A DNA stretch of 64,000 nt from Cyanobacteria bacterium CYA. GTDB taxonomy: Bacteria; Planctomycetota; Phycisphaerae; Phycisphaerales; UBA1924. The position numbers and the translations under genes were made by a program. The stretch lies in NCBI GenBank assembly GCA_008363215.1, contig RHKP01000008.1, positions 124,001-188,000 on the forward strand, given 5' to 3'. Positions 26,521 to 37,200 of the stretch are shown piece by piece. The number at the start of each line of letters is the position of its first letter. The stretch's first letter is position 1. The notes beneath the pieces were generated by a model. The model saw only the letters and a program-made list of their open reading frames with translations, was not told where the DNA came from and did not search any database.

Positions 26521-26911
26521 CAGCAACTTCATCTGCATCGCAGGCTTTTCCCCACGCCGGAGGTCTTCCCGGATTCTGCTGCACCTCAGCGTGGGAATCG
26601 TCAGGAATTCCCGCGGTGGTGGGTGGGCGCAACCCGGGCCCGCGGTCAAAGCCTCACCCGGGTCCGGCGTTCGGCCAGGCCGACGAGTGCCTGAATGTGG
26701 ATCACGCGGGTTGACTCTCAGCGGCCCCGACTCCACCAATCCCGGTTGAAAGCACCTGAGCGGACTGGCTGCTTCTCAATTGCGCCCCACACCGAATGCG
26801 GGAACATGCGCCGTTTCCGTGATCGCCGATCGCGCGGTCGCCTGCGTGATGGCGATCGGGCTGATTGCGATCAGGCGGCGTCGGTAGCGACGGAGGACGC
26901 GGCGGCCGGCG
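26521..26911. other. Unassigned intergenic stretch
   Basis: About 390 bp between the SpoIIE-type phosphatase and the presumed hmgA terminator. Open frames here are short and lack ribosome sites or recognisable protein features. No tRNA, repeat or known RNA motif was seen. Confidence 0.5.
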
Positions 26912-26945
26912 GCAGAAGAGAAGAACCGTGCGGTAGCACACGGTT
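26912..26945 (-). terminator. Probable terminator downstream of homogentisate dioxygenase
   Basis: Read on the minus strand, a seven-base stem AACCGTG and CACGGTT around an eight-base loop is followed by a pyrimidine-rich TTCTTCTCTTCTG tract. It begins 39 bp after the stop at 26984. Confidence 0.5.
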
Positions 26946-26983
26946 CGCATGTTCGATCGTGCCGTCGCGGTGAAACCGGTTGT

Positions 26984-28255
26984 TCAGGTCCAGGTGTTGA
27001 CCGGGCCCTGGTCCTTGGAGTCACGCTGTTCGCCGGGGGCGAAGTGGTCGGCGCGCCAACTCTCGGGGTAGTGCGGGTCGTCGAGCAGCAAGGCCGCCCT
27101 GGTGGGAAAGAGCGGGCGGAAGGTGTCGCACATCACCGCCAGTTCGTCGGTGTAGGTCTTTCCCAGCGACTTCTCGACGGTCCCGGGGTGTGGGCCGTGC
27201 GGGATGCCCTGCGGGTGCAGGCTGATGGAGCCGGACTCGATTCCGCGGCGGGCCTTGTAGTTGCCCTCGACGTAGTAGAGCACCTCGTCGGAGTCGATGT
27301 TGGAGTGGTTGTAGGGAATCGGGATGGCTTCGGGGTGGAAGTCGAGCACGCGCGGACAGAACGAGCAGATGACAAAGTTGTGCCCCTCGAAGGTCTGGTG
27401 GATCGGCGGGGGCATGTGCAGTTTTCCGACGATGGGCGCGAAGTCGTCAATGTTGAAGATGTAGGGGTAATAGCACCCGTCCCACCCGACCACGTCGAGC
27501 GGGTGGTACGAGTAGATGTACGAGTGCACGCAGTCGCGGGCCTTGATGCGGACCTCAAACTCACCGCGCTGGTCAAAGGTGAGCGGAAGTTCCGGGATGC
27601 GCAGGTCGCGCTCGCAGTAGGGTGCGTGTTCGAGGAACTGCCCGGTGGCTTTGGAGACGTAGCGTGGCGGCGGGCCGAAGTGGCTGGCGTTGGCGGTTTC
27701 GAAGGCGATGAACTTGCCGAAGGGCATGTCGGCGGCACTGACGCCCTTCGGACGGTCCTGCTCCCCGAGCGGGTTGAACTCCATGCGGTAGATGGTGCCC
27801 TTGGGGATGATGATGTAATCCTTGGGATGGAACCGAAGCGCACCGAACATGGTGTAGACCGTGCCCGAGCCGTAGTGGATGAACAGGCACTCGTCGCCCT
27901 GCCCGTTCTTGAAGTGGTAATCCATCGACGTTGCGGGCACACACAATGCCATTTCGATGTCGGAGTTTCCGAGGACGACCACACGCCCGTCGACCGGGTC
28001 GCCGTGCGGCTTCATGGGCGCCGTCTTCATGTGCCGCATGCGCATGATCTCGACTTCGACGTACTCCGGCTTGGTGTCGTACAACTTCTTCCAGCCGGTG
28101 ACCTGTGTAGGCGGGTGGATGTGGTAGAGCGTGCTGGAGGGGCCGACGAAGCCTTCAGTGCCGAAGAGTTCTTCGGAGTAGAGGGCGCCGTCGGGCCTGC
28201 GGAACTGGACGTGGCGCTTCCGGGGGACTTCACCGAGTCTGGTGTAATACGGCAT
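26984..28255 (-). CDS. hmgA: Homogentisate 1,2-dioxygenase
   Basis: This 423-residue cupin-type Fe(II) enzyme opens the ring of homogentisate to maleylacetoacetate in tyrosine/phenylalanine degradation. The C-terminal iron site is clear: PYNHSNIDSDEVLYYVEGNY supplies the His and Glu ligands and SLHPQGIPHGPHPG the final His. The N-terminal half includes VLGNSDIEMAL and FHPKDYIIIPKGTIYRMEF. Length is near the bacterial norm (~430). No fumarylacetoacetase or maleylacetoacetate isomerase is adjacent, so the remaining steps must be encoded elsewhere. It is a single gene followed by a probable terminator. Confidence 0.95.
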   Translation of the reverse strand: MPYYTRLGEVPRKRHVQFRRPDGALYSEELFGTEGFVGPSSTLYHIHPPTQVTGWKKLYDTKPEYVEVEIMRMRHMKTAPMKPHGDPVDGRVVVLGNSDIEMALCVPATSMDYHFKNGQGDECLFIHYGSGTVYTMFGALRFHPKDYIIIPKGTIYRMEFNPLGEQDRPKGVSAADMPFGKFIAFETANASHFGPPPRYVSKATGQFLEHAPYCERDLRIPELPLTFDQRGEFEVRIKARDCVHSYIYSYHPLDVVGWDGCYYPYIFNIDDFAPIVGKLHMPPPIHQTFEGHNFVICSFCPRVLDFHPEAIPIPYNHSNIDSDEVLYYVEGNYKARRGIESGSISLHPQGIPHGPHPGTVEKSLGKTYTDELAVMCDTFRPLFPTRAALLLDDPHYPESWRADHFAPGEQRDSKDQGPVNTWT

Positions 28256-28372
28256 CGTTGGGCTTCCTCGCTCTTCCCCGCGCCTGCGGGCGGGGCGGGT
28301 GGTGCTCCCTCTCCGGGGCAGGGTTCGTTCGTCTGCGTGACTGTAGGGGCGAGAACCGGGACAGCCGGAGTT

Positions 28373-28720
28373 TCAGCCTCGACGCCGCGCCTGCTGGAGA
28401 TAAGCAAGTCCGTTGTAGAAGGCCAAGGCGCCCAGCAGAGTCAGCACAATCGCGGCGAGGGTCTGGTGAAAGATCAACTGGATGATGACGGCAATGGTGA
28501 CGTATCCGAAGGCGGCCGTGAAGTTGCGGAAGCGCTCCGGGGGCAGCGTGCCGAGCAGAATGGCGGCGATGATGGCGCCGTTGACCCAGGTGTAGGGCGG
28601 AAGGGGTTTCCAGTGGAAATACCACAGCAGCCCGTACGCGCCACACCAAAGGACGGCGACGAAAAGACGGCGGGCGAGCGGGTCGTGCGGGGAAGGTCGA
28701 GATGCGTCGGTTCGGTCCAT
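28373..28720 (-). CDS. Small membrane protein, function unknown
   Basis: This 115-residue protein has three hydrophobic segments: LFVAVLWCGAYGLLWYFHW, VNGAIIAAILLGTLP and YVTIAVIIQLIFHQTLAAIVLTLLGALAFY. It ends with a basic RRRG. ATG at 28720 (MDRTDASRP) begins 16 bp after the upstream SIS-domain gene stop, so the two are probably one transcript. The family is not recognised; the C-terminal tandem helices suggest an integral inner-membrane protein. Confidence 0.65.
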   Translation of the reverse strand: MDRTDASRPSPHDPLARRLFVAVLWCGAYGLLWYFHWKPLPPYTWVNGAIIAAILLGTLPPERFRNFTAAFGYVTIAVIIQLIFHQTLAAIVLTLLGALAFYNGLAYLQQARRRG

Positions 28721-28736
28721 GGGCGATGCTCGCACT

Positions 28737-29324
28737 TCAGGCCAGACCCAGTTCCACTTCGATGCATTCCACCAGCGTGTGGAGGATCAGCATGTGGATT
28801 TCCTGGACGCGGTCGGAGGTGCGGCCGGGGGCGATCCACTGGTAATCGCACAAGCCGCTGAGGACGCCGCCGGTGCCCCCGAGCAGGGCGATACGGGTCA
28901 TTCCCACGCCCGCTGCGGCTTCGACGGCGCGGATGATGTTGCGTGAGTTGCCGCTGGTGGACAGGGCCACGAGGACGTCGCCCTTGCGGCCCAGGGCTTC
29001 AACCCACCGCGAAAAGACGTGCTCATAGCCGAAGTCGTTGGCGGTGCAGGTGATGTGCCCCGAGTCGACGCAGGCGATGGCCGGGAGCGGGCGACGGTTG
29101 TCGCGGAAGCGCCCGGTCAGTTCTTCGCAGAAGTGCATGGCGTCGGCCGCGGATCCCCCGTTGCCGCAGGCGAGGATCTTGCCTCCCGAGCGGATGGCCG
29201 AGGCGATGGCGGCAGCGACGCGGGCGATGCGGACGGGCTGGTCGGGGTCGTCGAGGAAGGTCGCCAGGGCGTCGGAAGCGGCGGCCAGGGCCTGACGGGC
29301 GGAGTTTTCAGGCATATCGGACAT
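28737..29324 (-). CDS. SIS-domain phosphosugar isomerase, GmhA/DiaA-like
   Basis: This 195-residue SIS-domain protein contains ILACGNGGSAADAMHFCEELTGRF, a diagnostic GmhA/DiaA motif, plus LVALSTSGNSRNIIRAVEAA and a C-terminal VQEIHMLILHTLVECIE helix with the Glu/His pair. GmhA converts sedoheptulose-7-phosphate to D-glycero-D-manno-heptose-7-phosphate for LPS core; DiaA regulates DnaA. Given an LptD-like protein in the window, GmhA is the favoured reading. ATG at 29324 gives the usual length. Confidence 0.85.
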   Translation of the reverse strand: MSDMPENSARQALAAASDALATFLDDPDQPVRIARVAAAIASAIRSGGKILACGNGGSAADAMHFCEELTGRFRDNRRPLPAIACVDSGHITCTANDFGYEHVFSRWVEALGRKGDVLVALSTSGNSRNIIRAVEAAAGVGMTRIALLGGTGGVLSGLCDYQWIAPGRTSDRVQEIHMLILHTLVECIEVELGLA

Positions 29325-29550
29325 GGTTTGAGGGTAGCGGCAAGCGGGCCGGGGAGGCGGAAACGGCAGGATTCGCCCATGTTCACGCGGGATTTGCTGC
29401 GTCCTCCCATAAACCTGGTATTTTTTTGCCACCTTGACCTGGAATTACTCGTAAAGTCATTGGAAGCCACGATTTACGGTGGTACGTTGTGAGAGAGAAC
29501 CCCGTTCGAGGGGACTCAGGCAGACACAGAGGCAGATCCGGAGGTTTGAT

Positions 29551-30378
29551 ATGTCCAGCCCAATGCGGACGCGCGGTCTCTTCGCGCTCACTCTGACCCT
29601 TGCTGCGGGAGTGGCTCAGGCCGACATCACCCCCCCGCCGTTCCTTGTGACCAACTCGTCGCGGATGTACACCTTCACGGGCGTGCAGCCTCCGGAGTCG
29701 TACCAGACCATCGGCATCGCCGACGGACCGGCGAACTTCCCGGCGGTGGGCAAGGACATCGACGGGCACACGCTGGTGCATGGCATTCGAGGCGACGGCA
29801 GGGGTGAGTTCTTCCGGCTGCGGGGGAATGAGAGCAACTACTGGCTCGACTCGATCGCGGTGACGGAGACCTTCTACAACTCGTTCGAAATCGTGGGCGA
29901 GCGGATGTTCGCGATCAAGAACCTCGAAGGCTACCACGACGCCATTGTCGAGCTCGATCCGGTCTCGTATGCGGAGATCGGGACGTACGGGGTGTTCGAA
30001 CTGGGCATCGGCGGGATGGCGTACGTGCCGCAACTCAACGAGTTCATCGTCAGCGATACGCGAACCAACACGTTCTTTGCAATCGACTTCGGCGACGGTT
30101 CGGGCGCAGGCGCACTGCGGACGATCGGGCACGCGGGCATGCGCTGGGGCGCCAACGGGCTGGAGTGCTACGACGGCGTGGTGTTCGGTTCGGCTATCCG
30201 CGGCGAGGACATGAAACTGGTGTTCGGTCATGTGAATCTGGACACCGGAGTGTTTGAAGTGGAGACCGTGATCGGTGACGCGGTGCGCGGATCCGTGGGC
30301 TTTGGCTTCGTGCCCTCGCCGGGCACGCTGGCGCTGCTGGGCGCAGGAGGCGTGCTGGCCGGACGTCGGCGAAGGTAA
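29551..30378 (+). CDS. PEP-CTERM-like exported protein with beta-propeller-like body
   Basis: This 275-residue protein has a signal peptide (MRTRGLFALTLTLAAGVAQA) and a body with repeated strand blocks such as DIDGHTLVHGIRG, FEIVGERMFAIKNLEG, GGMAYVPQLNEFIVSDT and NTFFAIDFGDGSG, suggestive of a WD/NHL-like propeller. It ends PSPGTLALLGAGGVLAGRRRR, the typical PxPGT hydrophobic-basic sorting tail. A GGAGG ribosome site precedes the ATG. It is not obviously related in its body to the family at 14195-18070. A terminator follows, so it is monocistronic. The ~70 bp AT-rich stretch at 29400-29470 upstream probably holds its promoter. Confidence 0.85.
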   Translation: MSSPMRTRGLFALTLTLAAGVAQADITPPPFLVTNSSRMYTFTGVQPPESYQTIGIADGPANFPAVGKDIDGHTLVHGIRGDGRGEFFRLRGNESNYWLDSIAVTETFYNSFEIVGERMFAIKNLEGYHDAIVELDPVSYAEIGTYGVFELGIGGMAYVPQLNEFIVSDTRTNTFFAIDFGDGSGAGALRTIGHAGMRWGANGLECYDGVVFGSAIRGEDMKLVFGHVNLDTGVFEVETVIGDAVRGSVGFGFVPSPGTLALLGAGGVLAGRRRR

Positions 30379-30406
30379 CGAGAGACTTCAGGGCCCCATC
30401 TGCCTT

Positions 30407-30442
30407 GCGACGCCCGACCCCCACCGGGCGTCGCGCCTTTTT
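30407..30442 (+). terminator. Rho-independent terminator after exported protein
   Basis: A perfect ten-base stem, GCGACGCCCG and CGGGCGTCGC, around an eight-base loop is followed by GCCTTTTTG. It lies 28 bp after the stop at 30378. Confidence 0.9.
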
Positions 30443-30530
30443 GTGGCGGTGAGAAACGTGCACTCACCCCTGATCCGTCCGGAGGCGGCGCATCCAGTCC
30501 CCTTTTCGGAAAGGGGGCGCGGGGGGCTGG

Positions 30531-33500
30531 TCAGGTGACCCCGCCCAGTTGTCCCCAGGCGCCCGCACCGGGGGTTTCGAGGATGAGGCGGTCGCCGGGG
30601 CCGACCTGGCGTGTGCATCGCCCGGGCAGTTCGATGGACAGACCGGCGTGGAGGAGGGTCTGGCGTCCGGGCTGGGCGTCGCCTCCGGAATGAAGTCCCC
30701 TGGGTGGGTGCTGGCGCCGGCCGGCGATGATGGAGAAGGTCATGGGCGCGAGGAATTCGATTTCGCGGACCGCGCCGTCGCCGCCGGGGTTGTGTCCGCG
30801 TCCGCCGGAACCGAAGCGTCGTGCGAAGCGCCAGACGCGAACGGGGTAGCGGTCTTCGAGGATCTCGGGATCGGTGAGGCGTGAGTTGGTCATGTGGGTG
30901 TGAACGGCGTGTGCGCCGGCGAAGGTCGGGCCTGCCCCACTGCCGCCGCACATGGTCTCGTAGTACTGGAAGCGACCGTCGCCGAAGGTGAGATTGTTCA
31001 TGGTGCCCTGGGAGTCGGCCATGACGTCGGCGGCGCGCATGAGGGTGTCGACGACAAGTTGGCTGGTCTCGACGTTTCCGGCGGCGACGGCCGCACCGGA
31101 GCGGGGGTTGAGCATGCAGCCTTCAGGCAGGTTGATCTCAACATGTCGCAGGCACCCGTCGTTGAGCGGGATGTCGTCGGCAACAAGGCAGCGGAGCACG
31201 TACAGGACGGCGGCCCGCGTGACGGCGGGCGGGGCGTTGGCGTTGTCGGCGCGCTGCCCGCTGGTGCCGCTGAAGTCGAAGGTGACGCGGGAGCGTTCGG
31301 GATCGACGCGCATCTGCACCGCGATCTGCCCGCCGGCGTCGACGGGCGTGAGAGCGTGCCCGTCGCGGAGCGTGCGGAGGCGAGCGGCGATGCAGTCGGC
31401 GGCGTGATCCTGCAACAGGGCCATGCTGGTACGGACGGCCTGGAGACCCTGCTCGCGGACGAGCATCGCCAGTGAATCGAGCCCACGGCAGTTGGCGGCC
31501 AGTTGAGCGCGGAGGTCGTCGACAACGCGGTCGGGCATGCGGCAGGGGTGGGGACCGGTGCCGAGCAGGGCCAGGAGTTCGAGCCGGCGCAGCACGCCTT
31601 GACGCACGAGACGGAAGTTGTCGATGACGACACCCTCGTCGGCCAGCGTCTTGGCATCGGGGGGCATGGAGCCGGGGGTGAGTCCGCCGACGTCAACGTG
31701 GTGCCCGCGGCTGGCGACGAAGGCTTGGAGTTGGCCCGACTCGTCGAAGAAGGGTGAGACGACGGTGAGGTCAGGCAGGTGGGTGCCGCCGTGGAAGGGA
31801 TCATTGAGCAGGAAGGCGTCGCCGGGGCAGAGGTCGGCGGCACGCATCGCGATGATGTGGCGGACGCTGTGGCTCATGGAGCCGAGGTGGACGGGGATAT
31901 GGGCGCCGTTGGCGACGAGATTGCCCGCGGCGTCGAAGACGGCGCAGGAGTAGTCGAGGCGTACGCGCATGTTGACCGAGCGGGCGGCGCTCTGAAGGGC
32001 GGCCCCCATTTCATCGGCGATGGCGCGAAAACGGTGCCCGAAAACGGCAAGTCGAGCGGCGTCAATGGGAAGGTCATCGTCGGGTCGCGCGGGGTGCGCG
32101 GGGGCTGCACGCTGGAGGCGCAGGGCGCCGTCGGCATCCACAGCCGCGCGCCAGCCGGGGTCGATGACGGTGGTCGCGCCGTCTTCGCGGACCAGGGCCG
32201 GGCCGGGGATGACCTGTCCGGCGGCCAGATCGACGCGTTCAAACCAGGGGGCGTCATAGACCTGGCCTGCGCACCAGAGAGGTGTGTGCCCGCGAGGCGG
32301 CGCGGCGTCCACTGATCGCGGAGGCCGCGGGCGCACGGGCGTGCCCGGTGCAATGGCTTCGACTTCGACTGCGGCAATGACCGTCGAGCCGCCGGGTTCG
32401 TATCCGAAGCGGGCCAGACAGGCTGCAACGAAGGCGGCCTGCATCGAAGGCGTATCGGTCAAGAGGACTTCGAGCCCGTGCTCCCAGTCGGGCAGACGCA
32501 GGACGGCCCGGCGTTCGACCCGCAAGGGCGCGGTCAACCCGACCTCGGCCTGGCAGCGGGTCTGGAGTTCGTCGGCCAGCGCGTGCGCAGCGGCGATGCC
32601 TTCGGCGTCGAGGTGTGCTTCGAGCGAGGCGCGGCGCAGCGCGCGGCGATCGGCGCAACCGATGCCCCAGGCCGAAAGAATGCCCGCGAGCGGATGTAAC
32701 AGCACGACGTCCATAGTCAGAGCATCGGCGATGCGGCAGGCGAGTTGTCCGCCCGCGCCGCCGAAGGCGACCAGTGCCGCCCCCCGCAGATCGCGCCCCT
32801 GCTCGATGGAAATCCGGCGCACAGCGGCGGCAATGGCTTCGACCGCAATGGCCAGAAAGCCGTCGGCCAGATGCTCGATGGACGAAAACGCGTGTCCGGC
32901 GGCGGCCATGCGATCTCGCAGATCGGCAAGAGCGACACGGGCAGCGCGGGAGTTGAGAGGCTGATTTCGCATGGGGCCGAAGAGCGGCGGGAGAAATGTG
33001 GGCGGCACGCGCCCGAGGACGACGTTGCAATCGGTGATGGCGGGCGGTCCGCCGAGTCCGTAGCAGGCCGGGCCGGGATACGCGCCGGCGCTGTCCGGAC
33101 CGACGCGCATGCGTTGCCCGTCGAAGGAGCAGATGGAGCCCCCGCCGGCGGCGATGGTGTGAATTTCGAGCATGGGCACGCGGAGGCGTTCGCCGGCGAT
33201 GTGGGTCTCGTCGCAGCGGTGCAGGCGTCCGTCCCACCAGGCCACGTCGGTCGAGGTGCCGCCCATGTCGAGCGTGACGACTCGAGACAGACCGGCAGCC
33301 TGAGCGGCGGTGGCGGCGCCGACAATTCCGCCGGCCGGACCAGAGAGTATCGCGTTGACGCCGCGAAACCGGTCAAGATGCACCAATCCGCCGTTGCTCT
33401 GCATGCCCAGTGTGCAGGCATTTGAGAACCGTGTTGTCACACCGCCCAGACTGCGCCGGAGCAACGGCGTGAGCGAAGCGTCGGCCGAAAGCGTCGCGAG

Positions 33501-34118
33501 CCGCGCCACATATCCGCACATCCCTGCGTCGGCGCTGGTCAGCACGGTCTCAAAGCCGACGCGGGCGGCGATTTCGGCGGCCTGTTGCTCGTGAGCCGGG
33601 TGTTTCCACCCGTGCATGAGGCAAACGGCCGCGGCACGGCAGCCCTGAGAATGGGCCAGTTCGAGGTCATTTCGCAAGGCCGATGCGTCCAGCGGCTCGA
33701 TTTCTGCTCCGTTGGCGCCGGTACGTTCGGCGGCCTCGACGATGCGGGTGGCGGTGGGCTCGGGGCGGCGGATGTCCAGAGCGAAGAGGTCAGGGCGGGT
33801 CTGGTCGCGGATCCAAGCCAGATCGCCAAGACCCCGGGTGACAATCAGGACGGTCGGTACGCCGGTGCGGGTGAGAAGGGCGTTGGTCGCGACGGTGGTA
33901 CCGATCCGAATGGACTCAACCGGCTCGCCGTGCGGGAGGAGGGCGAGAATGGCTTCGACGATGGCATCGCCGGTGGAGGGCGCGGCCTGTGAGAGCACTT
34001 TCCCGGTCAGCAGGCGCCCGTCGGGGGACACGGCGATGAGATCGGTGAAGGTGCCGCCGCGATCGATGGCCACACGCCAGCCGGGGCGAGAGAGGGGCAT
34101 TCGGCCTCGGTCAGACAT
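30531..34118 (-). CDS. 5-oxoprolinase (hydantoinase A and B domains in one chain)
   Basis: This 1195-residue enzyme is predicted to use ATP to open 5-oxoproline to glutamate, or a related hydantoin. The N-terminal HyuA half has the ATP-fold IDRGGTFTDLIA, SIRIGTTVATNALL, the loop ILSGPAGGIVGA and LDMGGTSTDVAWW, and the PGPACYGLGG segment. The C-terminal HyuB half has VNMRVRLDYSCAVFDAAGNLVA, GDAFLLNDPFHGGTHLPD and ends near ETPGAGAWGQLGG. The single-chain A-B order is that of OPLAH-type enzymes, about 1200-1290 residues. ATG at 34118 has a poor ribosome site; ATG at 34100 (MPLSRPGW) has GAGG five bases upstream and is a real alternative. It diverges from the M14-S9 protease. Confidence 0.92.
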   Translation of the reverse strand: MSDRGRMPLSRPGWRVAIDRGGTFTDLIAVSPDGRLLTGKVLSQAAPSTGDAIVEAILALLPHGEPVESIRIGTTVATNALLTRTGVPTVLIVTRGLGDLAWIRDQTRPDLFALDIRRPEPTATRIVEAAERTGANGAEIEPLDASALRNDLELAHSQGCRAAAVCLMHGWKHPAHEQQAAEIAARVGFETVLTSADAGMCGYVARLATLSADASLTPLLRRSLGGVTTRFSNACTLGMQSNGGLVHLDRFRGVNAILSGPAGGIVGAATAAQAAGLSRVVTLDMGGTSTDVAWWDGRLHRCDETHIAGERLRVPMLEIHTIAAGGGSICSFDGQRMRVGPDSAGAYPGPACYGLGGPPAITDCNVVLGRVPPTFLPPLFGPMRNQPLNSRAARVALADLRDRMAAAGHAFSSIEHLADGFLAIAVEAIAAAVRRISIEQGRDLRGAALVAFGGAGGQLACRIADALTMDVVLLHPLAGILSAWGIGCADRRALRRASLEAHLDAEGIAAAHALADELQTRCQAEVGLTAPLRVERRAVLRLPDWEHGLEVLLTDTPSMQAAFVAACLARFGYEPGGSTVIAAVEVEAIAPGTPVRPRPPRSVDAAPPRGHTPLWCAGQVYDAPWFERVDLAAGQVIPGPALVREDGATTVIDPGWRAAVDADGALRLQRAAPAHPARPDDDLPIDAARLAVFGHRFRAIADEMGAALQSAARSVNMRVRLDYSCAVFDAAGNLVANGAHIPVHLGSMSHSVRHIIAMRAADLCPGDAFLLNDPFHGGTHLPDLTVVSPFFDESGQLQAFVASRGHHVDVGGLTPGSMPPDAKTLADEGVVIDNFRLVRQGVLRRLELLALLGTGPHPCRMPDRVVDDLRAQLAANCRGLDSLAMLVREQGLQAVRTSMALLQDHAADCIAARLRTLRDGHALTPVDAGGQIAVQMRVDPERSRVTFDFSGTSGQRADNANAPPAVTRAAVLYVLRCLVADDIPLNDGCLRHVEINLPEGCMLNPRSGAAVAAGNVETSQLVVDTLMRAADVMADSQGTMNNLTFGDGRFQYYETMCGGSGAGPTFAGAHAVHTHMTNSRLTDPEILEDRYPVRVWRFARRFGSGGRGHNPGGDGAVREIEFLAPMTFSIIAGRRQHPPRGLHSGGDAQPGRQTLLHAGLSIELPGRCTRQVGPGDRLILETPGAGAWGQLGGVT

Positions 34119-34217
34119 GGGGGATGATTGCCCGAGTTGAGCCGGCGGGTTGTTCCGGACGTACGGATGTGCTCAAATGACCCCTCTCGACGGGGGAGAG
34201 GGCCTGATGGAGACGCC

Positions 34218-37200
34218 ATGAAGAGACTGCGATTGCTGGTGCTGGGTGTGTCGGTCCTGTTGCTTGGGCGGGCGTTCGGGCAGGAGGCCGAGGCGGAGGG
34301 GGAGTTTGTGCCGCCGGTGACGGTGGCCGAGGCCAGCGCGTATGCACAGACCGCACGCGAGGGCGACGTGCGGGCGTTTCTGGAGGCGCTGGCGGGGCAC
34401 TCGGATCGCATCCGGCTGACGAGCATCGGGAAGAGCGGGGAGGGGCGTGAGATCCAGATGGCGATCGTGGCCGACCCGCCGGTGAGCAAGGTTGAGGAAG
34501 TCGGCGACCGCATGGTGGTGCTGATGATCGGCAACATTCACGCGGGCGAGACGTGCGGGAAGGAAGCGTTGCTGATGATGGCGCGCGACCTGGCGCTGGG
34601 TGAGAAGAACTCGCTGCTCGAGAAGATCGTGCTGTGCATGGTGCCCAACTACAACGTGGACGGGAATGAGAAGGTCGGGTCCGACAATCGACCGGGGCAG
34701 AACGGGCCGGAGGAGATGGGCACACGCGAGAATGCCGACGGGCTGGATCTGAACCGCGACTACGTGAAGATGGACGCGCCGGAGACGCGGGCACTGATCA
34801 AGTTCGCCAATGAGTGGGATCCGACCATCTTCATCGACACGCACACGACCAACGGCTCGCACCACCGGAACCTGATCACGTACCAGGGCCCGAAGAATCC
34901 TGCGGCCGACAAGGCGATCGTGGAGTACGTGCGCGACACGATGCTGCCGGCGGTGGATGATGCGTTCGAGAAGAGCAGCGGGTACCACGCGTTTTTCTAC
35001 GGGTACTTCGGCGATCGCGGGCGCGACCACACGCGCTGGGACACCTATCCCGATGAGGCTCGCTACGGCGAGGGGTACTTCAGTTTGCGCAACCGCGTGA
35101 CGATCCTCAGCGAGGCGTATGCCTACGCGAGTTTCAAGGACCGCGTGCTGGCAACCAAGGCGTTCTGCGAGTCGGTGCTGGCGTACTCGGCCGAGCACCG
35201 CGACGAGATCAGGCGCCTGACGCGTGAGGCCGATCGGCGCGTGATCGACGCGGGACGGAATCCGTCGGTCAGCGATCGCGTGGCGATCCGGTCGAAGGTG
35301 GAGCCATTCGATCGCAAGTTCACCGTGCTGGGCTACGAAGAGACGCGCGAGGAAGGCCAGCCCGTTGTGCTGGGTGAAGAGCGTGCGTTCGAGGTTGACT
35401 TGTACAACAACTTCGTGCCGGCGCTGGAGGTGCAGCGGCCGTATGCGTATCTCATCCCGCCCGAAATGGGCTGGGTGTGCGAGTTGTTGCAGCGGCACGG
35501 GATCGAGGTAGAGGTGCTGCGCGAGGGAATCGAACTGGACGTCGAGGGCGAGCGTGTGCTGGAGGCGAAGTTGTCGTCTCGGGAGTATGAGGGGCGGACG
35601 CTCGTGCATGAAGTCAGCACGCGGATTGAGTCTTCCATGCGCGGTTTCGAGCCGGGCTGGTACGTGGTGCGGACGGGGCAGAAACTCGGCACACTGGCGG
35701 TGTACCTGCTCGAGGCCCGTTCGGCGGACGGACTGGTGACGTGGAACTTCTTTCCTGACGCCATGCGGTCGGATGCCGCGTTCCCGGTGCTGCGGGTGCC
35801 GCTGCGATCACCGATGACGCTGCGCGGGGCGCGCCCGCTGCCCGAGGACCGCAAGACCGGGAGGAAACTCACCTATGAGGACGTGCACGAAGGCGCTCGC
35901 GTGAACCTGAACGGCTCGCCGGTCGGCGGGCTGCGCTGGGTGGATGATGAGCACTTCGTGCAGCGCAAGGATAACCAGACGCTGCTGGTGCATGCCCGCA
36001 CCGGGCGCACGCAGCCGTATGAAGTGGACCTGGACCCGATCGTCGAGAAACTGAGCGTTCTGACGACGGTGGACAGCGGGCAGGCACGCGGCATCGCCCG
36101 TTCACACTTCGGACGTGCAGGGCAGACAAGGGGGGCGGTGTTTGAGCACGCGGGCGACCTGTACTACGCCGACGCGGACGGCGGGAATGCGCGGCGGCTG
36201 ACTTCCTCACCGGGGGTCGAGGAACTCAGTTCGCTTTCGCCCGACGGGCGCTTCGCGGCATTCGTGCGCGACAACGATCTGTACGTGGTCGACGTGAGTA
36301 CGGGAGTGGAGCGGGGCATCACCACCGGCGGCACCGACGCATTGCGGAACGGCAGGCACACATGGGTGTACTTTGAGGAACTGTACAACCGCGACTGGAA
36401 GGCGTACTGGTGGAGCCCCGATGGGCGCTCGATCGCGTTTTTCAGGACCGACGCATCGATGGTGCCGCAGTACACGCTGGTGCATGACGTGCCGCGGACT
36501 GACGGGCGCGTCGAGGTGGAGCGGTATCCCAGGCCGGGCGAGCCGAATCCGCATGTGCGCGTGTTCATCGCATCGGTCGCGGGCGATGCGCCGCGCGAGG
36601 TGGACCTGTCCGACTACGACGTAGGCGGACACCTGATCGCGTGGGTCGGCTGGTCGGCGAAGACGGGCAGGCTGCGACTGGGCGTACAGAATCGCGTGCA
36701 GACGTGGCTCGATCTGCTCGAAGTGGGGGCAGGCGGGGGCAAGCCGACCAGACTGTTTCGCGAGACCACCGGGGCGTGGGTCGAGTCGCTGGGTGAGCCG
36801 ACCGAACTGAAGGACGGGAGTTTCCTGCTGCTTTCCGAGCGCGACGGGTGGAAGCACATCTACCACTTCGAGAAGAACGGCACGCTGCGGAAGCGCATCA
36901 CCGAGGGCGAGTGGGAGGTGCGCTCGCTCGATCACGTCGACGAGACGAACGGGTGGATCTACTTCTCTGCCATGCGCGACTCGCCCATCGCCAGCAATTT
37001 CTACCGCGTGAAGTTGGACGGAAGCGACCTGGCGCGACTGACGCCCGAGCCGGGCAGCCACCGCGCGCAGATCAGCACCGAAGGTTCGCTGTTCATTGAT
37101 TCGTGGTCGTCATACACCAGCCCGACACAGGTGGCCCTGCGCCAGAGCGACGGCACGCTGGTGCGCATGATCGACATCAACCCGGTGTACGAGTTGGAGG

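Noticed and set aside
27044..28861. Plus-strand open frame of 605 codons
   Set aside because: Antisense to homogentisate dioxygenase; no domain and no ribosome site.
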